From contig JAKUHH010000014.1 in NCBI GenBank assembly GCA_022701365.1, forward strand, positions 451-64,450: a DNA stretch of 64,000 nucleotides, written 5' to 3'. Under the pieces are notes generated by a model. The model was not told the DNA's origin. It worked only from the letters and a program-made list of their open reading frames with translations, and did not search any database. Position numbers and translations under genes: made by a program. Below, one piece after another: positions 33,971 through 44,929 of this stretch. Within the stretch, counting starts at the first letter, position 1. The number at the start of each line of letters is the position of its first letter. Source of the DNA: Mycocentrospora acerina. Its lineage: Eukaryota > Ascomycota > Dothideomycetes > Pleosporales.

Positions 33971-35189
33971 GGAACGTACTCGGGTCGCTCTGCTTAACCC
34001 CGCTCTGTCGGCCGTTGTCCATTCAGGGTGATAGCTACAATCACAATTTGTGGCAAATGGGGGCAGAGTGTATCTGTAGTAGTGCACCTGTGTAAGCCTG
34101 TGCATATCTAGTTTTGAATACTTGCTGGCCTCCCTCGTTCTGCCAGTCTAAAATGCGTACTTGAGAACAGATAATGCAACCAATAGTCTCCCATATGACC
34201 AATATTAAGCCATCACCCTGGTCTGTGAAGTTTTTTGCAGAGTGACAGATATATCTCAAGCCTTCATGAGTCGTAAATATACTGGATTCAAGTGGTACCC
34301 CACAGGTGTCTATCCTCAGAATCAAGTAGTGAGATGAGAGAAATGAACAGATGCCTCAAGATTCTCGTGCGGTACAGTTTCAAGTACCAACTACACGTTA
34401 TTACTAGTCCCAATTCGTTTCAGTATTACTATGGTTGAGCTATGACCTGATAGAATCGCTTATCCAGATCGAACTAGCTATTCAGGCTTCGGATTATATT
34501 TAATAAGAAATCCAATAAGCCTGAGACAATCTGAGGAATATTCTTATTATTGACTTAGCCGGATTCATGTCTATACAACACATCAAAAGAACTATATACA
34601 TCTTCAGAAGCATCGAGATAACCCGTTCGCTATAACAGAGAGTTTATTTAGGATATATTTACGAGCTCAAGGCTCGCATTTTAAGAATCTATTATAATAA
34701 AGAGGATATCATCAGGCTTACCTTTTAACTGAATAATTTTTATCGCTATTTAAGAGGACGAGAAAAGCGCACAGTCAAGAGCAACATTTCATGCATTTTG
34801 ATCAGCTGAGGTACAATACAATACTAAGGATATATTACCGTGTTTTACGATCACGTTCACATTGGTGACCAAGTAATACAAGTAAGGATAATCTTTTTTA
34901 AGATATTGTAGCGCTTTACATATTTCACACACTTTTATTTTACTTAAGACTATATTAAATCCAAATTTCAATCATCTTCACTGCAGATGACATAGCTGTC
35001 GTCTGGATTGCAAATTAAGGCAAAGCCATGCAAAGTCATCGGTGAGTACAATTTGAAGGTAGACTCCGGCACTTAATGCAACAGTCTGGACAGGGAAGCG
35101 TAATACTGCGTATTGTATGTTACTGCGACGTATATAGCACATCAAAGATACTAAGACTACAGAAAACATAATAGTCTAGTCGCTAAATG

Positions 35190-35400
35190 CTCATATTTAT
35201 ACCAAAACGGCTGCAAAACAGGACTCATATGTACCAAAAGAGAATGCTGGTGTCCCATTTTCATGAGGACTCACAATGATTCCCACCAGATCTAAAGTCT
35301 GAAACCTAAGATTATAGTCAAGCCCGAACACATTTTCCTCTAAAAATACTACCCAGGCCTATAGCAATGCTGAATATGCGAATGGATTGATTCTGGGGTG
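35190..35400 (-). pseudogene. possible exon or relic of an unidentified gene
   Basis: The minus strand reads RINPFAYSALL, a TAG, then about 50 codons without a stop including AWVVFLEENVFGLDYNLRF and VSPHENGTPAFSF, before a TAA just after a possible GTATAA donor. The TAG could be a RIP-altered CAG. Downstream a further open stretch (34978-35169) continues after a possible CTGTAG acceptor. The composition is protein-like, but I do not recognise it; it is either a decayed gene or a divergent multi-exon gene. Confidence 0.3.
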
Positions 35401-36167
35401 CCGTGCAATACTAAATCTAGCAAGACAGACTGAAATAGCGTATCTCGTTTGTTTCCTCCAAATTCTCAAGCATCGGTTGCATTTTGAAACCCAGATGCCA
35501 TTGCAACTGCACTGTCCTCTGGTGACCAGTCTATTCAAGTGGATCCTTACTTTATAGTGTTATCAGATTCACGACAGCATTTGAAATCCGTACTTCTATT
35601 ACATGTCCTAATCTTGTCGACCCAGTTTTCACTGTAAATATCACTGAAAGGGTAGTTTATCGCTATTTTCAACCTATCGAATCTCTGTATGTAATAATTT
35701 TCATTCTGAGCTAGAATGGGAATATGTTATTTGAAGAAAAAGCATATCGTAGTGCGTTCTGTTTCCCTCTGGAGGTCTGTATACAAAAGCTTTCCACTTC
35801 ATAATTCGCAATAGGAAAAATGAAAGTTGTTTAATTTATGCATATTAGAATAAGTTTTGAAATTCTTTCACGAAAGCATAATTTTAATTCTTCATATCAC
35901 AGGGAGCGAAGCATAATCAAACTTGATGTGCAAACACCTGAAACTGTTGGATGACACTCTAATCGAGATTAATACAAACATACACGAAGTAAATTATAAT
36001 ACATAATCTTGAACTAAATCGAATGCATTGTTACAATACGTGGTTCATTACACCTTCGCCTCTTGAGACACATCTGTAAAACGTAATGCGAAACATCAAA
36101 ATTCTGGTACTCATAATCAAAATTGACATTTTTAATTTGACTTCTTCAAGAACACGATGTTTGGAAT

Positions 36168-37687
36168 TTAGCTATACCAACGATGGCCATTCATATAACT
36201 CCAACCTGTCTGCCTTCGCTCTCCAATCAAAATATAGGAAAATATAGATAAAAGAGCAGCAAATGATGACGTAGCGATGATCATAACTCCAAAGCCAAAA
36301 TTTGCCCTCAATAAACCTCCTACTAGTGGACCGAATGTGAGTCCAGCAAAAAGGAACAAAGCATTAAAACCGTACAGCTGAGCGAAGGCACCAGTATCTC
36401 CAAATAATCCAGGATTGGAGTCCTCGTATCGCTCAATGACGTCGCTCGCCTCGACGAAACTCGTTGGACTAACAAATGCCATGCATATGCCATTCAGCAT
36501 AAGACCTCCACAAAAAAGTATAGGATTACCGGCTCCACGAATAAGGTTTTGCGATGGTAAGATGAGGAGGATGAGGGAAGGAACCAGGAAAGCGTAACCA
36601 ACAGTCGCAACTGCTCTCGTCCCGAGTCTTTCGACCGTTGAGCCAGCGAGTGAACCAAGTAGTGGGTAAGGAATAAAAAGTGCGATAAAAAGCAACCCAA
36701 CCTTGAGCGACGAGAATTGAAACAAGAATTCTGCTTCTGTGGGAATAGTCGCACTAAACAGACCTAAGAGTGAAGACTGGGAGAAAGTGAGAAACAGGGC
36801 CATCATGAACCTAGGCTCGCGACAACAGAGCATAATTGGAAAAGCCTGTGCCCATTTTCCAACATCTCCATAGATCTTGTATTGTCCATTAAACTCTCGT
36901 GGGAGCAGGGCATCATTATCGGATGCCTCGCTTCGCTCCGATGGATGTTCTTCCGCGCTTTCGTCATCGTCGCCACTCAAACTGCGGCATGCCCGGATAT
37001 CGATAACCAAGAGTCTCATGATAAAGTTGGCGACCAAAAGTCCTGCTGATACTCCAAAGACAGCCATGATTCCAACTCGATCGTAAAGTATACCACCCAG
37101 TACTGGGGCAATTACATCGCCAATGGTTGTGAGAGAGAACATCTAGCCTCAGTTCTTGTCAGCTAACTTCCAAGACTTTGTTAGAAGTGATACGTAGAGA
37201 TACATACCGTCCCTATGGCATAGCTCAGGTTCTCCGGAGCCACTGTTTCGTGGACCATGGCGAAGCCCACAGTCCAGACGACCGCAGCCGAAATTCCTTG
37301 AAGAACTCTTGCCGCCATGATTGTGAATATAGTTTTCCCAAATGCTAGCATAGTTGTCGCCGCGAGCAGAAATATCAGCCCAGAGAGAAAAGGCAGTTGG
37401 CGAGAACCAGCCTTGTTAGCGACCCACCCTGCTGGAACAGAAAATAAGACTGCTGCAGCTGCGTAGGAGGCCAATAGCCCTGATGAGTACAACTGAATCT
37501 GATCTTCGGGAATAGAAAAGCGGTCTCGCAGCAGGAATGGGAAGATAGGCACTACAATACCATAGAGGAAAAAGTCCGTGAAAAACCCCATAGTAACAGT
37601 GACGAGAACAAAGGACGAATTGGATCGCCATTCTGATTCATTCTCCATTTGGATCGAGGCAAGTGAAAACATGTAGAGCAGATACAA
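36168..37687 (-). CDS. MFS transporter, VMAT/DHA1-like
   Basis: Major facilitator of about 484 aa (less if Met at 37672 or 37648 is the start). Two exons, 37687-37208 and 37142-36168, separated by a 65-bp intron (GTATGT, GGCTAG). The join reads AIGTMFSLTTIGDVIAPVLGG-like sequence without a break. N-terminal landmarks: MGFFTDFFLYGIVVPIFP (helix 1), GWVANKAGSRQLPF (loop 2-3) and RVLQGISAAVVW (helix 4), the pattern of fungal vesicular-amine-transporter-like DHA1 proteins. About 12 membrane segments are visible, with an acidic, serine-rich loop in the middle (SGDDDESAEEHPSE). Located between the P5CR-like gene and the permease, it may export the cluster product or an intermediate. It is not one of the usual seven SWN genes, so this is inference. 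Confidence 0.82.
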
Positions 37688-39109
37688 GCTGAAAAGCGGT
37701 CGGGTAGAGTGGAGGAAAGTAACCTGCTACGTACAGCATTGACAGAACTTGACGACAAAACGAATGAGACGCTAAAAACCGATCACTTTAGGTCTTACGG
37801 AGGGTACCGTGTTCTGGTTATTCACACGCATAGGCGTCCCAAAGTCACGACAAAGCCTGATCCGGATCGTATGCCTCCGAAATCACGCAGTGTTCACTCC
37901 AAAAACAACGAGATCTCGTCTCAGCAAATTCAAATTTTAAAGATAACTTCTCTACGTGCAACTAGGAGTGCTTTGGTGTTACCCCGTACCAGCATCGGCA
38001 GCATATTCACTATGACTGGGCCAGGACCTCAATCCCGAACAGCCAAAGAGTACAAGAAAGAACGCTAAATTAACATCGTCAAAACAAGAGTTGCGCTTCA
38101 GAATATGTGAAGACCCATTATACTTTTTTGTTCGAGTTAAGCAACCTCCAAGATCGCTTGAAAAGTTGGGGACATGTGACAAAGCTAAGTTGTAGTTAGA
38201 ATCAAGAATCAGTCTAACAGATTGCGATCTGCAACTCTCGTCGTGTTCTCGGAAGACTTTAGCTGTTTAGTGGACTGACAGCGATCTAAGATACATTTAG
38301 AAGCGGATCTTGACAACCGAACGGATCGCTATTCGGGACTAGTTTTTCAGCCCATTTCACCACTTGGCTGGCTGACTACCAAGCGGTCGCTTCCCGAGAT
38401 CGTTTCTCACAGATGATTGTAGTACCGCATACACTAGTGGAAATGCGCAATACTAACCCCAATTGGTCAGAAATGTCTCAACTATTAGAAGTGATGTGTA
38501 GCTTTGCAGCAGCACACTAGCCTGCTGGGCCACGAATTGAATTTGATCTCTATTCGCTACTTTTTGTCAAAGACATTTTAATAAATGTGCAATGAACCGG
38601 CAACATTACTCTCAGCTGTGTTATTGATTAGATTGCTTCTGTCCACTTGTAGTTAGGCATGTGCTTTATCACCAGTCTATGCGTAAGTCAGTGGGATTTC
38701 ATCAAGGGCGATCTATGCCCAATCATGATTGTTACTGAGGCCTGTTATGATCCACGACCACAAAAACTGATTGAATGCGAAAAGCCACCCTACCGAATGG
38801 TTGTGACGGCTTCACCAGGGATTCTGCTAGTGAAAGCCCACTGACTCGGTTAAAAAAGAAATATAGCGCCACAGCCTCTTGGATCATTTTTCGCATTGAT
38901 ATCACACTGCTTAATTCTGCGATGATGATGCCTATGGATTTTGTATCAAACTAATCTCTGCAAGACTCGAAGATTGATCCTGCCTATTGGTGGTGCCCAT
39001 TAGCGTGCTTGATACCTGGTACTCATGGTGATAGGGCATCCAATCAATCGTGGTAAGAATCCGATCTTCACGCCTGATTGAAAATCAGTGTGCTACCTAG
39101 TACGTTAGT
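37688..39109. other. intergenic between MFS gene and dioxygenase relic
   Basis: No gene is supported. A plus-strand frame at 37709-38068 lies in the MFS promoter and has no motif, so it is not called. The rest shows only short random frames. Confidence 0.4.
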
Positions 39110-39570
39110 ACATATCAACTGTAATCGAAGCAACTGTGGGTATTTGCAAAATGTTTCAGAAATAGAGTGATTAACGCTGTCATGGTGATGGTGGAAGTGT
39201 GAGATAAAGCAGACACAAGCATACCCTGGCTCCACCTCTTTCAATAGGTTCAGCAGCCATCTTCTGAATTCAGAATGAAAAAGCACGAATATTGAGCTTA
39301 CCTGCGAAATAGACTTCATGCAGTGTTGCTGCCCAGTTGCTGTCCCACTTGTGCGATCCGGGCACAACACGCTAGCCTCGTTCTCGCGGATGTATTTCGT
39401 CGCCGCGATCATGATTATAGACTAACTGACTCTAGTCAAGCCAAATTTACCGCCATGACTCGCTCCGTGGGTCGTTTTGTCTCGGTGCAATTTTTGCTGA
39501 GGAGCACCGTAGCTGATATCGAGTGTGGGGGCTCGATGCTGAAGTCCGTGGAGCCAACAGCTCAACCCCA
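39110..39570 (-). pseudogene. decayed PhyH dioxygenase, third SwnH-like copy
   Basis: Minus-strand segments match the cluster dioxygenases in order but in different frames. TDFSIEPP (about 39545) is followed after a frame change by ISYGAPQQKLHRDK (about 39480-39520), which keeps the His-x-Asp iron-binding pair, and then HGASHGGKFGL and a stop. MIAATKYIRENEASV comes next, and PGSHKWDS follows in another frame (39341-39362). A donor GCAG|GTAAGC (about 39294-39304) sits at the conserved intron position, and then EVEPGYACVCF appears (about 39208-39238). At least two frameshifts and one stop make it non-functional. It resembles the gene at 17014-18028 most. It suggests the ancestral locus had three dioxygenases, or that one was duplicated and lost. 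Confidence 0.75.
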
Positions 39571-41520
39571 AAACAGTGGGTTTCGCAGATTCTGGCGATA
39601 GCTTGTGGCTTTCTCGCAGGTCAGGGATGACTCGCGTCCGCTTGATAAAGAATTTCATTTTCACCTGAACTGATGGCTTGTCTAATCAAGCTCAAGTTGC
39701 CATCGTCCAAGGCTTCATTCGGTCATCAATGACAGCGAAGTCATCAGCCGTCATAGAATTAGTGAGAACTATGATTAAAATCCTTTCTTTACCCTAAGAA
39801 GATCTTGAGATATAATATCTGTTCATAGCTTCACAGCTGATGTTAACGGTGCGCGCCATGCATAGATCGGGCCCCAAATTTATCTTTCATTGTGGATTTA
39901 TAATCGTAACACTGAAAAGCAAAATGTGTAGTGTTGGCATGAAGAACAGGAGCATAAGTAGAAGACTGTGATAAAGTGTGGAAAGAGGTATCGACAACTT
40001 AAAAATGGTCTGAGAATATCCAAGGACTCAAAGGCATTAAATGCATTGCTTTAACAACATTAAAAGATTTTGATCACCTAATCGACCACAATTGTAGAAA
40101 TATGGCTGTAATACCCAGAGTCCAGTCAACGCTACAGGATTAGTGCGCACGACATGTTCTCTTCATCCTTCTGACATAAAAATTCACCCATAGAAAGGTT
40201 ACTTGGGCTTTGGTATAGCGGTCTAGAAATGGAGTAAGCATAATTTAGCTAATTCATGCAGTAGTTGACTTCGAACACAACATTTCAGCGACTGGCTGCA
40301 ATGAAATGAACTTCATTTTTGTCGTGTTACGAGCCATTGATCACAAGTCGGCTTCTACCAGTGACTGTCAACGCCACGGCCCACTTAATGTTGGGACACT
40401 TGGCAGAATAAGCCACAGCTGTGCATAGCGGTGTGAGCTCCTTGATGGAACCGGATCGTGCCGAGATCTCAATGTCATCGCCATCAGAATCGCCACACGG
40501 GCCGAACTAACCTGCTCAAAAAATTCAAGACCTATTATCATCACTTCTATATATTATGTCGGTGACGCCGTTCAACAGACTACATTACGCAGTGTGTCTC
40601 AAGTAAGACCTCATCGCCCCCACAAATCTGGTAGCGGAATAGTACTATATTTAGTTACGACAATCTGAACAGCTGAGCCTTGCAGCAGGTATTCAGCTAA
40701 CAAACTTTCGTGCATAATGTTTCTTCAGGTTTTTATTGGAGTTGCGTCAAGATTCTATATACCGCAATGTTTCAAATGTTTGAAGTTTCTCAGCTGGTTT
40801 CCTGCCAAAATGGTCGCATTTTCAGAGTTAGACAGCTCCACGACCACGTCGTAGGCTTTCATAAATGATTGTCAGGATTTGCTTATTGGTGACACTCTGT
40901 CAGAAATTAAGGTTGTTTTTTGTTGATGTGAATTACTCACTAACGTGCTAGTCGCATGTAAAAAGCGGCACCACCCAGACCTAGGACGATATGAGTGAAG
41001 ATGTGATTTTGACGCTCCAACCTTATAAGAGCTTTTGCCACATCTCTAGTCTAGCCAGAATCACCTCTTTCCCTCAAACCTTATCTTATCCAGCTCTCCA
41101 TCGTGGCGTTTCTTGTTATTCTCATTAGGGTGAAGATCCGGAGAAAGTTTCAAACTAACTTGACAGCGGAGGTAGATGGAAACAACGAGATTCGATCTTA
41201 CCGCTTTTTACTAGTCAGGCATTGGAGCAAAAGTCGTGGGTATGGTTCCATCCACCCGAAAAAAGCACGGCGCACAGATGAATCTGTCATCAGTTACACT
41301 ACAGTAAACGAAAATTGAAGATCGTTCCGACGGCGTTGATCACTTACTTAAACTTTCGTCATACCCTGCAGTATGTCATCCAGTATCCTGTTGGGTAATC
41401 ATCCTGACCTTTCTCATCTCGTGAGCCTGGTCGCCATCATTCCTTGAGTCACCTCAATTTTGCTCTACCAGGTCGTTCAGTCACAAACCACTTGGACTCA
41501 ACCACCTCGACTTCATCACA
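39571..41520. other. intergenic, promoter of permease and a possible small gene
   Basis: Mostly without coding signal, apart from the minus-strand exon-like segments at 40336-40865 listed separately. The final 500 bp lead into the permease ATG at 41521 and contain TC-rich runs (CCTCAAACCTTATC, ACCTCGACTTCATCACA just before the ATG), usual for fungal promoters. Confidence 0.4.
40336..40865 (-). other. possible small multi-exon gene or relic, unidentified
   Basis: On the minus strand an ATG at about 40865 opens MKAYDVVVELSNSENATIL and about 16 further residues. Another coherent block, FGPCGDSDGDDIEISARSG, continues through PNIKWAVALTVTGRSRLV to a stop at about 40336, directly after a possible TTAG acceptor. 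Between them a frame with LAEYLLQGSAVQIVV is open. The pieces could be two or three exons of a protein of roughly 100-130 aa, but I could not fix the splice sites and recognise no family. Confidence 0.3.
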
Positions 41521-43044
41521 ATGTCCGAGAAATTCTCTGATGCACAAAAAGTAGAAGAGGGAAGCCCTGTGCCAACCATCTCTGGGGAATCACAAGATGC
41601 GCTTCATGGAAGCAAGCCCACAAGGCCATTCACGACACTTTCTGCGATCGGCAACGGCTATGGGACGACGAATACAGCCGTTGGCATTCTGCTTGTCCTA
41701 GGTACTACGTTACCATTGGGTGGATCGCCACTCCTGTTCTGGGGCTTTATCTTGATGGCTGTTGTTGGCCTATGTACAGCTACTACCCTCGCTGAGTTGT
41801 CCTCAGCTATGCCGCACCCCGGAGGGCAGTACATCTGGGTGAACCGGCTTGCCCCGCCTCACTACAGGCGATTTCTGTCATATATCACGGCCATGACCAG
41901 TTGGATCTCAGCCATTATAATGAGCGCCTCAGCCAACCTCTCGGTGATGCTCGGCATCTCAGCCCTTGTCGTACTATTGGAGCCAACATTTTTATACAAG
42001 CGATGGATGGGTTTTGTTGGGTTTCAAATCCTCAACCTAATAACCCTCTTCTGTGCTTGCTTCAAATACGCGCAACCCAAGATCTCAAAAGTTATGCTGC
42101 TTCTAAGTTGCATGACCACAGTTGTTATATTCATTGTCCTCTTCTCCATGTCCCGCAGCCACGCCACCGCAACCAGCTTCTTCAGCACGATCGTCAATGT
42201 CTCTGGATGGAAGGATGGTATTGCCTTCATCATTGGCCTTAATGGTCCCAACTGGTCATTCTCCTGTCTCGACGTGGCTACACATTTAGCCGAAGAGATC
42301 CCCTCGCCTGAAACCAACATCCCCAAAGCGCTCATGTGGACTATAGTTGTCGGATTCTCCTCCGGCTTGCTTGTAATTTTGGCTATACTAGTGAACTTGC
42401 CCAGTATCGACGGTTCGGCTGACAACACAACAATCGCCGTCATTTACCGTATCACTAATAGCAAAGCTGCTGCTGTTGGTCTTTGGGTTGCCGTCTTGAT
42501 GATCACTGTGAGCGCTGCGTGGTCTATCCAGACTTGGCAATCCCGTCTTGCTTGGGCACTAAGCCGTGAGTCTGGGTTTCCCCTGCACCGACACTTTAGT
42601 AAGATCGCCCCCGCTCCATTTTACACACCTATCTGGTCCCTCATTGGGTCTGCTACTGGCACAGCCATTCTTGGCTGCCTTTACCTCGGCTCTGACCTGG
42701 CCTTCAATTCTCTTACTGCGACTGGTATTCTGCTTCAGTATATAAGCTATAGCATCCCGGCTGTTCTTGTTCTGAAGCAAGGGCGATCCAACTTCAAACA
42801 TGGTCCATTTTGGTATCCAAAACTTGGCCTAGTTGCGAATATTGTCATGCTAACATGGAGCACGGTAGCTCTCGTTTTCTACTGCTTTCCGTCCTATTTA
42901 CCTGTTACTCCTGTGAACATGAACTATTCATCAGTTATACTTTTCACTATTTCTATTCTTATCACATCAACTTGGTTTCTCTATGCAAGGAAGCACTATG
43001 ATGTAATGGAGGAGCAAGCGTATCAGGAAAAGTATGTCAAGTAA
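41521..43044 (+). CDS. swnT: amino acid/choline-type permease, SwnT-like
   Basis: Intronless gene for 507 aa of the APC superfamily, amino acid/choline transporter branch. The hydrophilic N-terminus of about 40 residues is followed by SAIGNGYGTTNTAVGI and some 12 membrane segments. Family landmarks include TTLAELSSAMPHPGGQYIWV, HLAEEIPSPETNIPKA and WSIQTWQSRLAWALSRE. This family and size agree with SwnT, the transporter encoded in swainsonine clusters, which is thought to move the product, a precursor or an amino acid across the plasma or vacuolar membrane. It lies 20 kb from the swnR-like gene because the LINE, P5CR-like and MFS genes sit between. An unrelated GABA/choline permease cannot be excluded from sequence alone. 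Confidence 0.8.
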   Translation: MSEKFSDAQKVEEGSPVPTISGESQDALHGSKPTRPFTTLSAIGNGYGTTNTAVGILLVLGTTLPLGGSPLLFWGFILMAVVGLCTATTLAELSSAMPHPGGQYIWVNRLAPPHYRRFLSYITAMTSWISAIIMSASANLSVMLGISALVVLLEPTFLYKRWMGFVGFQILNLITLFCACFKYAQPKISKVMLLLSCMTTVVIFIVLFSMSRSHATATSFFSTIVNVSGWKDGIAFIIGLNGPNWSFSCLDVATHLAEEIPSPETNIPKALMWTIVVGFSSGLLVILAILVNLPSIDGSADNTTIAVIYRITNSKAAAVGLWVAVLMITVSAAWSIQTWQSRLAWALSRESGFPLHRHFSKIAPAPFYTPIWSLIGSATGTAILGCLYLGSDLAFNSLTATGILLQYISYSIPAVLVLKQGRSNFKHGPFWYPKLGLVANIVMLTWSTVALVFYCFPSYLPVTPVNMNYSSVILFTISILITSTWFLYARKHYDVMEEQAYQEKYVK

Positions 43045-44929
43045 TAGTTGGCTGTTGTTTTGGTTGAATTTCCCTATCATGTGCAATAGCAAAGTCAAGT
43101 CTCTAACGAACACTACTATGTTTACTTTTCTTTAAAGTAAAATCTGTCTTTTAAATATTTGTTTTCGAAGCTAGCCCGCTGAAATATGTCCCCGAAGGGC
43201 AAAATTAGAATTGATAACTGCTGAAATGTCCAAACAAGCCTCGTGATAAAAGATGGTAGAACTGCTTTTAATTTAAAGCTGATCAGCAGATTTAAAACCA
43301 GTCTCACACTCACTAAGCTTTCTCATGCTAAGGTGAAGATATCCAAATCTCTTTCCTGGGTAACTCTTAATTGAGAAAAGGGTGACCAAAGTTCACTTTT
43401 CAATTGCTGAAGTGAGGTAACCCGGGTTGATAACGCACCTAACGCACATTATGCAAAGTTCCAACCTTATTAGCGACCGACCGAGTTAAATATCATTAAT
43501 GGAAATTATCTTCCAACGCTCGTCAGGAGTGCGATCAAGATTAGTTTCAGTGAGATTTTTCCATTTTCAAAACGTCTCGATAATTGATGCTAAGAACACA
43601 AAAGAAAATATTTAATAAGTCATTTATCTTTCATTTATCTTTTAATCTCTATTCAAGTCCTCACTTCTACCATGTTAATTGGCGATTTGCAAGTCCAAGT
43701 ATCAACATCCAGTAGCAATATATACATTTGCATACAGTGGTTTGAGACCCCTTGTGATGCCCTTTTAGACTTTCTATTGATACACGTCCCTCATTAACGC
43801 TTCTAGAGGAGCAATTCATGCATATAGAGTGGATGTTCCATCGAGGGGTGAGATTTGATTGATTGCTTAATTCGTTGTTTGAATTAATTCAATACCTTTG
43901 AAAATCACTTCCTATAGGGCAAAAAAGCAGGCAGATCGATGGAGTAACCACACGCAATCATTAGAAATTAGATGCTAATTAGAAATTTAATTTGGCGTCT
44001 AATTTGCCCTTCTCTCTTCGAGCTTTCTGACTCTCTCCAGTTAAAGACCTCGTGGCGTCAGATGTCTGTGAACGCTTTGTGATGAGGAGTGGAAGTGAGA
44101 ACGTGGTGGACGGCATGCTGTACGCGCAAGAAGCTATGGTCTTTCAGTAAACCAGAGATCACGTCCTGTTACTTCCAGTCCTTTAAATGACGTGGTAAGT
44201 GGTGTTGCTTGACAATTAGTTAGTTCAGATGCAACAGAAGTAAATTCAACATCGTCAAATGTTCGCTAACTAGTCAATCAGAATCTTTGCGAGTAGTTCT
44301 TGGTGACATAGAAACAGCACATCAATTCCTAAAAATTACAAAAAGTTTTGCTCGCCTGAGACCTTCCAATAGCTTCTCTATCGGTTGAATTAATTTAGTT
44401 CATGATATGATGAGGTTGCTACCAGGATCATAGTGCATCACTTTAGCAATATCAGTGCTGTTCTCAAGTATTTTACCCCGGCTTATGGGAGGAAGCCAAT
44501 GGTGAAGCGTATGTGATTTGTGAAGTTTGGGTAGTAGTCATAAGCCTTTCACCTCTATGAGAAAGAACAGATAATCTCAGCAGAAGGCCGGTTGATGCGC
44601 CGAAAAAACACTTTCCAATCGCATTGCCTAATCTTCTCTTAGCATAAACCTTTGAAAATTTACTTGCTAAGTTTCAAGAAAATTGAGAACTAATCTGTCT
44701 CATACCACGCTTGAGTTAGTCAAGCATCAAACGTATCCACTCCCTTAGAATTCTCCTGACCATCATCCTCGATGTCCTGCCGTCAGTACGTTGCTAAGCC
44801 CCACTTATGAACAAAAATCTCAAGTACATCCTGGTCTCCGAGACCGGACCGAATGAAAAACGGAATTGTTTAGAGATGATTTCGTTCGCATTAAAAGGAT
44901 TTTTTTTCTTATGTCTAATCCTAGCACCT
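43045..44929. other. intergenic, no gene seen
   Basis: AT-rich, with stops in all frames. Nothing recognisable until the esterase relic. This may be the right border of the metabolite cluster. Confidence 0.45.

Larger units (their letters stand above)
33239..36167. other. 2.9-kb intergenic stretch with tandem repeat and possible relic
   Basis: Holds an imperfect tandem repeat (33716-33970) and, on the minus strand, a coherent but broken frame around 35190-35400 described separately. A minus-strand frame at 34041-34325 (94 aa) has no recognisable motif and is not called. The proximal 300 bp upstream of 33238 presumably contain the P5CR promoter. Confidence 0.4.

Noticed and set aside
34041..34325. 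Minus-strand open frame of 94 codons.
   Set aside because: No recognisable motif, no splice continuation and no conserved neighbour.
37709..38068. Plus-strand open frame of 119 codons.
   Set aside because: It lies in the promoter of the minus-strand MFS gene, has a random, basic composition and no motif.
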